Assembly (NCBI GenBank): GCA_029864385.1
Contig: JAOTTL010000196.1
Coordinates: 1-6,443, forward strand
Reading direction: 5' to 3'
Origin: SG8-41 sp029864385
Lineage (GTDB): Bacteria; Pseudomonadota; Gammaproteobacteria; Burkholderiales; SG8-41
Length of the DNA stretch: 6,443 nucleotides
The position numbers were made by a program, and so were the translations under genes. The notes under the pieces are model-generated. The model made no database searches. It was not told the origin of the DNA and saw only the letters and a program-made list of their open reading frames with translations. This document shows, piece after piece, positions 5,356 through 6,443 of this stretch. Numbering within the stretch: position 1 is the stretch's first letter; each line of letters starts with the position of its first letter.

Positions 5356-6168
5356 GTGGAACAAGAAAAACCATTGGATACCGCGGCAGCCGAGGCGTAC
5401 GAGAAGTACATAGTGCCGGCGTTCATGTTGCCGTTGCTGAAAGATGTCATCGACACCGCCGCTCCGCAGCCGGGTGAGTGCGTGCTTGACGTTGCTTGCG
5501 GAACGGGAATTGTTGCGCGTCTCGTCGCGCCGCGGGTTGCTCCGGGCGGCACGGTCAGCAATTTGGATTTCGACCCCGCCATGATCGCAGTTGGGCGCGG
5601 GCTGGTCGAATGCCCGCCCGGCGTGAGTATGACGTGGCACTGCGCGAGCGCCCTGTCGATGCCATTCGACGATGGAGCTTTCGATCTAGTATTTTGCCTA
5701 AACGGGCTGCAATTCTTGCCCGACTACGCCGCCGGCCTTGTGGAAATGCGCCGCGTGATGAAGCCGGGTGCGCGTCTATTGGTGACCGTCTTGAGCGCGG
5801 TCGATCGCTGCAAAGGACATTCTCTCGTTCTGCGCGGTCTCGAGCGCCGCGGGGTAGATCCCACGCCGATGCTCAAGGCATTCGCGCTGGCTGACGCGGG
5901 GAAGCTCGAGGCACTCACCGGTAATGCCGGGTTTCACGGAGCGAGCATCCGCGCATTGCCGGCTCGCGTGCGGTTTCCGTCCGCCCGGCATTTTGTCGAA
6001 GCCCTTGCCGCTGGCGCGGTTGCCACCCGCCATGCGCTGTCGCGGCTGCGGGAGGACCAGCGCACCGAGTTTCTGAACGAGATGGGCGAGGCATTCCGCC
6101 AGTACGAAGTGGACGGCGGTATCGCGACGCCCCAGGAGCAGCTCCTGCTGGTCGCACGCGCGGCCTAG
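5356..6168 (+). CDS. Class I SAM-dependent methyltransferase (Methyltransf_11/25-like)
   Basis: 270 residues from GTG 5356, the usual size for this family. It transfers a methyl group from S-adenosylmethionine to an unknown acceptor in the cytoplasm. The N-terminal helix AAEAYEKYIVPAF is followed by SAM motif I VLDVACGTG (43-51), an acidic residue after strand 2 (D71, in SNLDFDPAM), the motif II region MPFDDGAFDLVFC (102-114) continuing NGLQFLPD, and the motif III region RRVMKPGARLLVT (132-144). The C-terminal half is variable and probably forms the substrate cap. The start is uncertain: GGGGAGG (5347-5353) is a strong ribosome site but leaves only 2 bases to GTG 5356. The in-frame GTG 5155 is rejected because the added residues translate a repeat. 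UbiE-like ubiquinone or small-molecule methyltransferases are relatives, but no neighbour indicates the substrate. It seems to be a single-gene unit. Confidence 0.85.
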   Translation: MEQEKPLDTAAAEAYEKYIVPAFMLPLLKDVIDTAAPQPGECVLDVACGTGIVARLVAPRVAPGGTVSNLDFDPAMIAVGRGLVECPPGVSMTWHCASALSMPFDDGAFDLVFCLNGLQFLPDYAAGLVEMRRVMKPGARLLVTVLSAVDRCKGHSLVLRGLERRGVDPTPMLKAFALADAGKLEALTGNAGFHGASIRALPARVRFPSARHFVEALAAGAVATRHALSRLREDQRTEFLNEMGEAFRQYEVDGGIATPQEQLLLVARAA

Positions 6169-6226
6169 GCCCGCGGCAGCGCTGGACTCGATCCTGCCCA
6201 TAACCGAGTAGAGCTTTCTCTCCCCG

Positions 6227-6243
6227 AAGGGAGCGCCCTTTTT
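6227..6243 (+). terminator. Terminator-like hairpin after the methyltransferase
   Basis: AAGGG (6227-6231) pairs with CCCTT (6236-6240) around AGCG and runs into a T-tract of five (6239-6243), about 60 bases after the methyltransferase stop. An overlapping alternative stem, CTCCC/GGGAG (6220-6224 with 6229-6233), competes with it. It plausibly ends the methyltransferase transcript. Confidence 0.45.
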
Positions 6244-6324
6244 GTCCACAAGACTTGTCGTTGGTCTCCGGCGCAATCCCGTGCTATCCAAATACTCGGC
6301 CGACACCTGCGGTGGACTCCCGGC

Positions 6325-6443
6325 ATGGGTTCCGTGCCGCCGCTGCTCACATTCCTGTTGATGGTCGTGTCAGGCTGGGTCCATCGGCAACAACTGATCG
6401 TAATCGAATACCTGCAGGCCGAGAATCGATAGCTGAAGGAACG
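6325..6443 (+). pseudogene. DDE-type integrase/transposase, N-terminal start with internal stop, cut by window end
   Basis: ATG 6325 opens a frame whose 35 residues start MGSVPPLLTFLLMVV and continue GWVHRQQLIVIEYLQAENR. It is then stopped by TAG at 6430-6432, after which the same frame reads LKER to the window end. I recognise this as the N-terminus of a family of rve-domain (IS3/IS481-like) integrase/transposase proteins. Their typical form is a short hydrophobic start, W(V/L)(H/N)R(E/Q)Q, then IxYLxEENRVLREQL. In that pattern the stop replaces the residue between ENR and LKE, so the gene appears inactivated by a nonsense change. The DDE catalytic domain would lie to the right of the window. 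No terminal inverted repeat is certain upstream of the ATG. Family assignment rests on memory of the motif. Confidence 0.6.

Noticed and set aside
4975..5640. Minus-strand frame of 221 codons
   Set aside because: It overlaps the start and SAM-binding motif of the methyltransferase in antisense and shows no recognisable domain.

Overview
The window reads as chromosomal DNA of a GC-rich Pseudomonadota bacterium, most likely a betaproteobacterium. The main reason is the order rarA, serS, tRNA-Ser on one strand, an arrangement I know from Burkholderiales/Neisseriales-type genomes. The lineage call is inference from gene order and protein flavour; no 16S rRNA or other marker is present.

Layout. 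Positions 1-960 hold the 3' part of rarA (replication-fork AAA+ ATPase), whose start lies off the left edge. After a 117-base gap comes serS (1078-2445), a complete seryl-tRNA synthetase with an unusual glycine-rich insertion before its serine-binding loop. Forty bases later is a tRNA-Ser(CGA) gene (2486-2575), a substrate of that enzyme. serS and the tRNA each have a -10-like box followed by a GC-rich discriminator. This left third is conserved housekeeping DNA.

The character changes directly after the tRNA. An AT-rich stretch opens about 800 bases (2576-3392) with no convincing gene but many symmetric elements: a stable hairpin, a perfect 16-bp palindrome, three CACCTAAC motifs, arms of a dispersed palindromic repeat, and a clear intrinsic terminator on the minus strand. 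That terminator probably serves the minus-strand gene 3393-4742, a secreted six-bladed Asp-box (BNR) beta-propeller protein.

Across a divergent intergenic region lies a 37-residue open frame with one predicted membrane segment (4900-5013). Another repeat-rich gene-free stretch (5014-5355) follows. Next come a class I SAM-dependent methyltransferase (5356-6168), a terminator-like hairpin, and, at the right edge, the start of a DDE-type integrase/transposase reading frame broken by a stop codon (6325-6443).

Interpretation. rarA, serS and tRNA-Ser form the stable core. Everything right of the tRNA looks like accessory, partly decayed DNA: low gene density, repeats, an orphan secreted protein, an orphan methyltransferase and a mobile-element remnant. 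I see no CRISPR array, defence system, prophage genes or other evident multi-gene system. The symmetric elements in 2576-3392 and the small membrane frame are the least explained parts.
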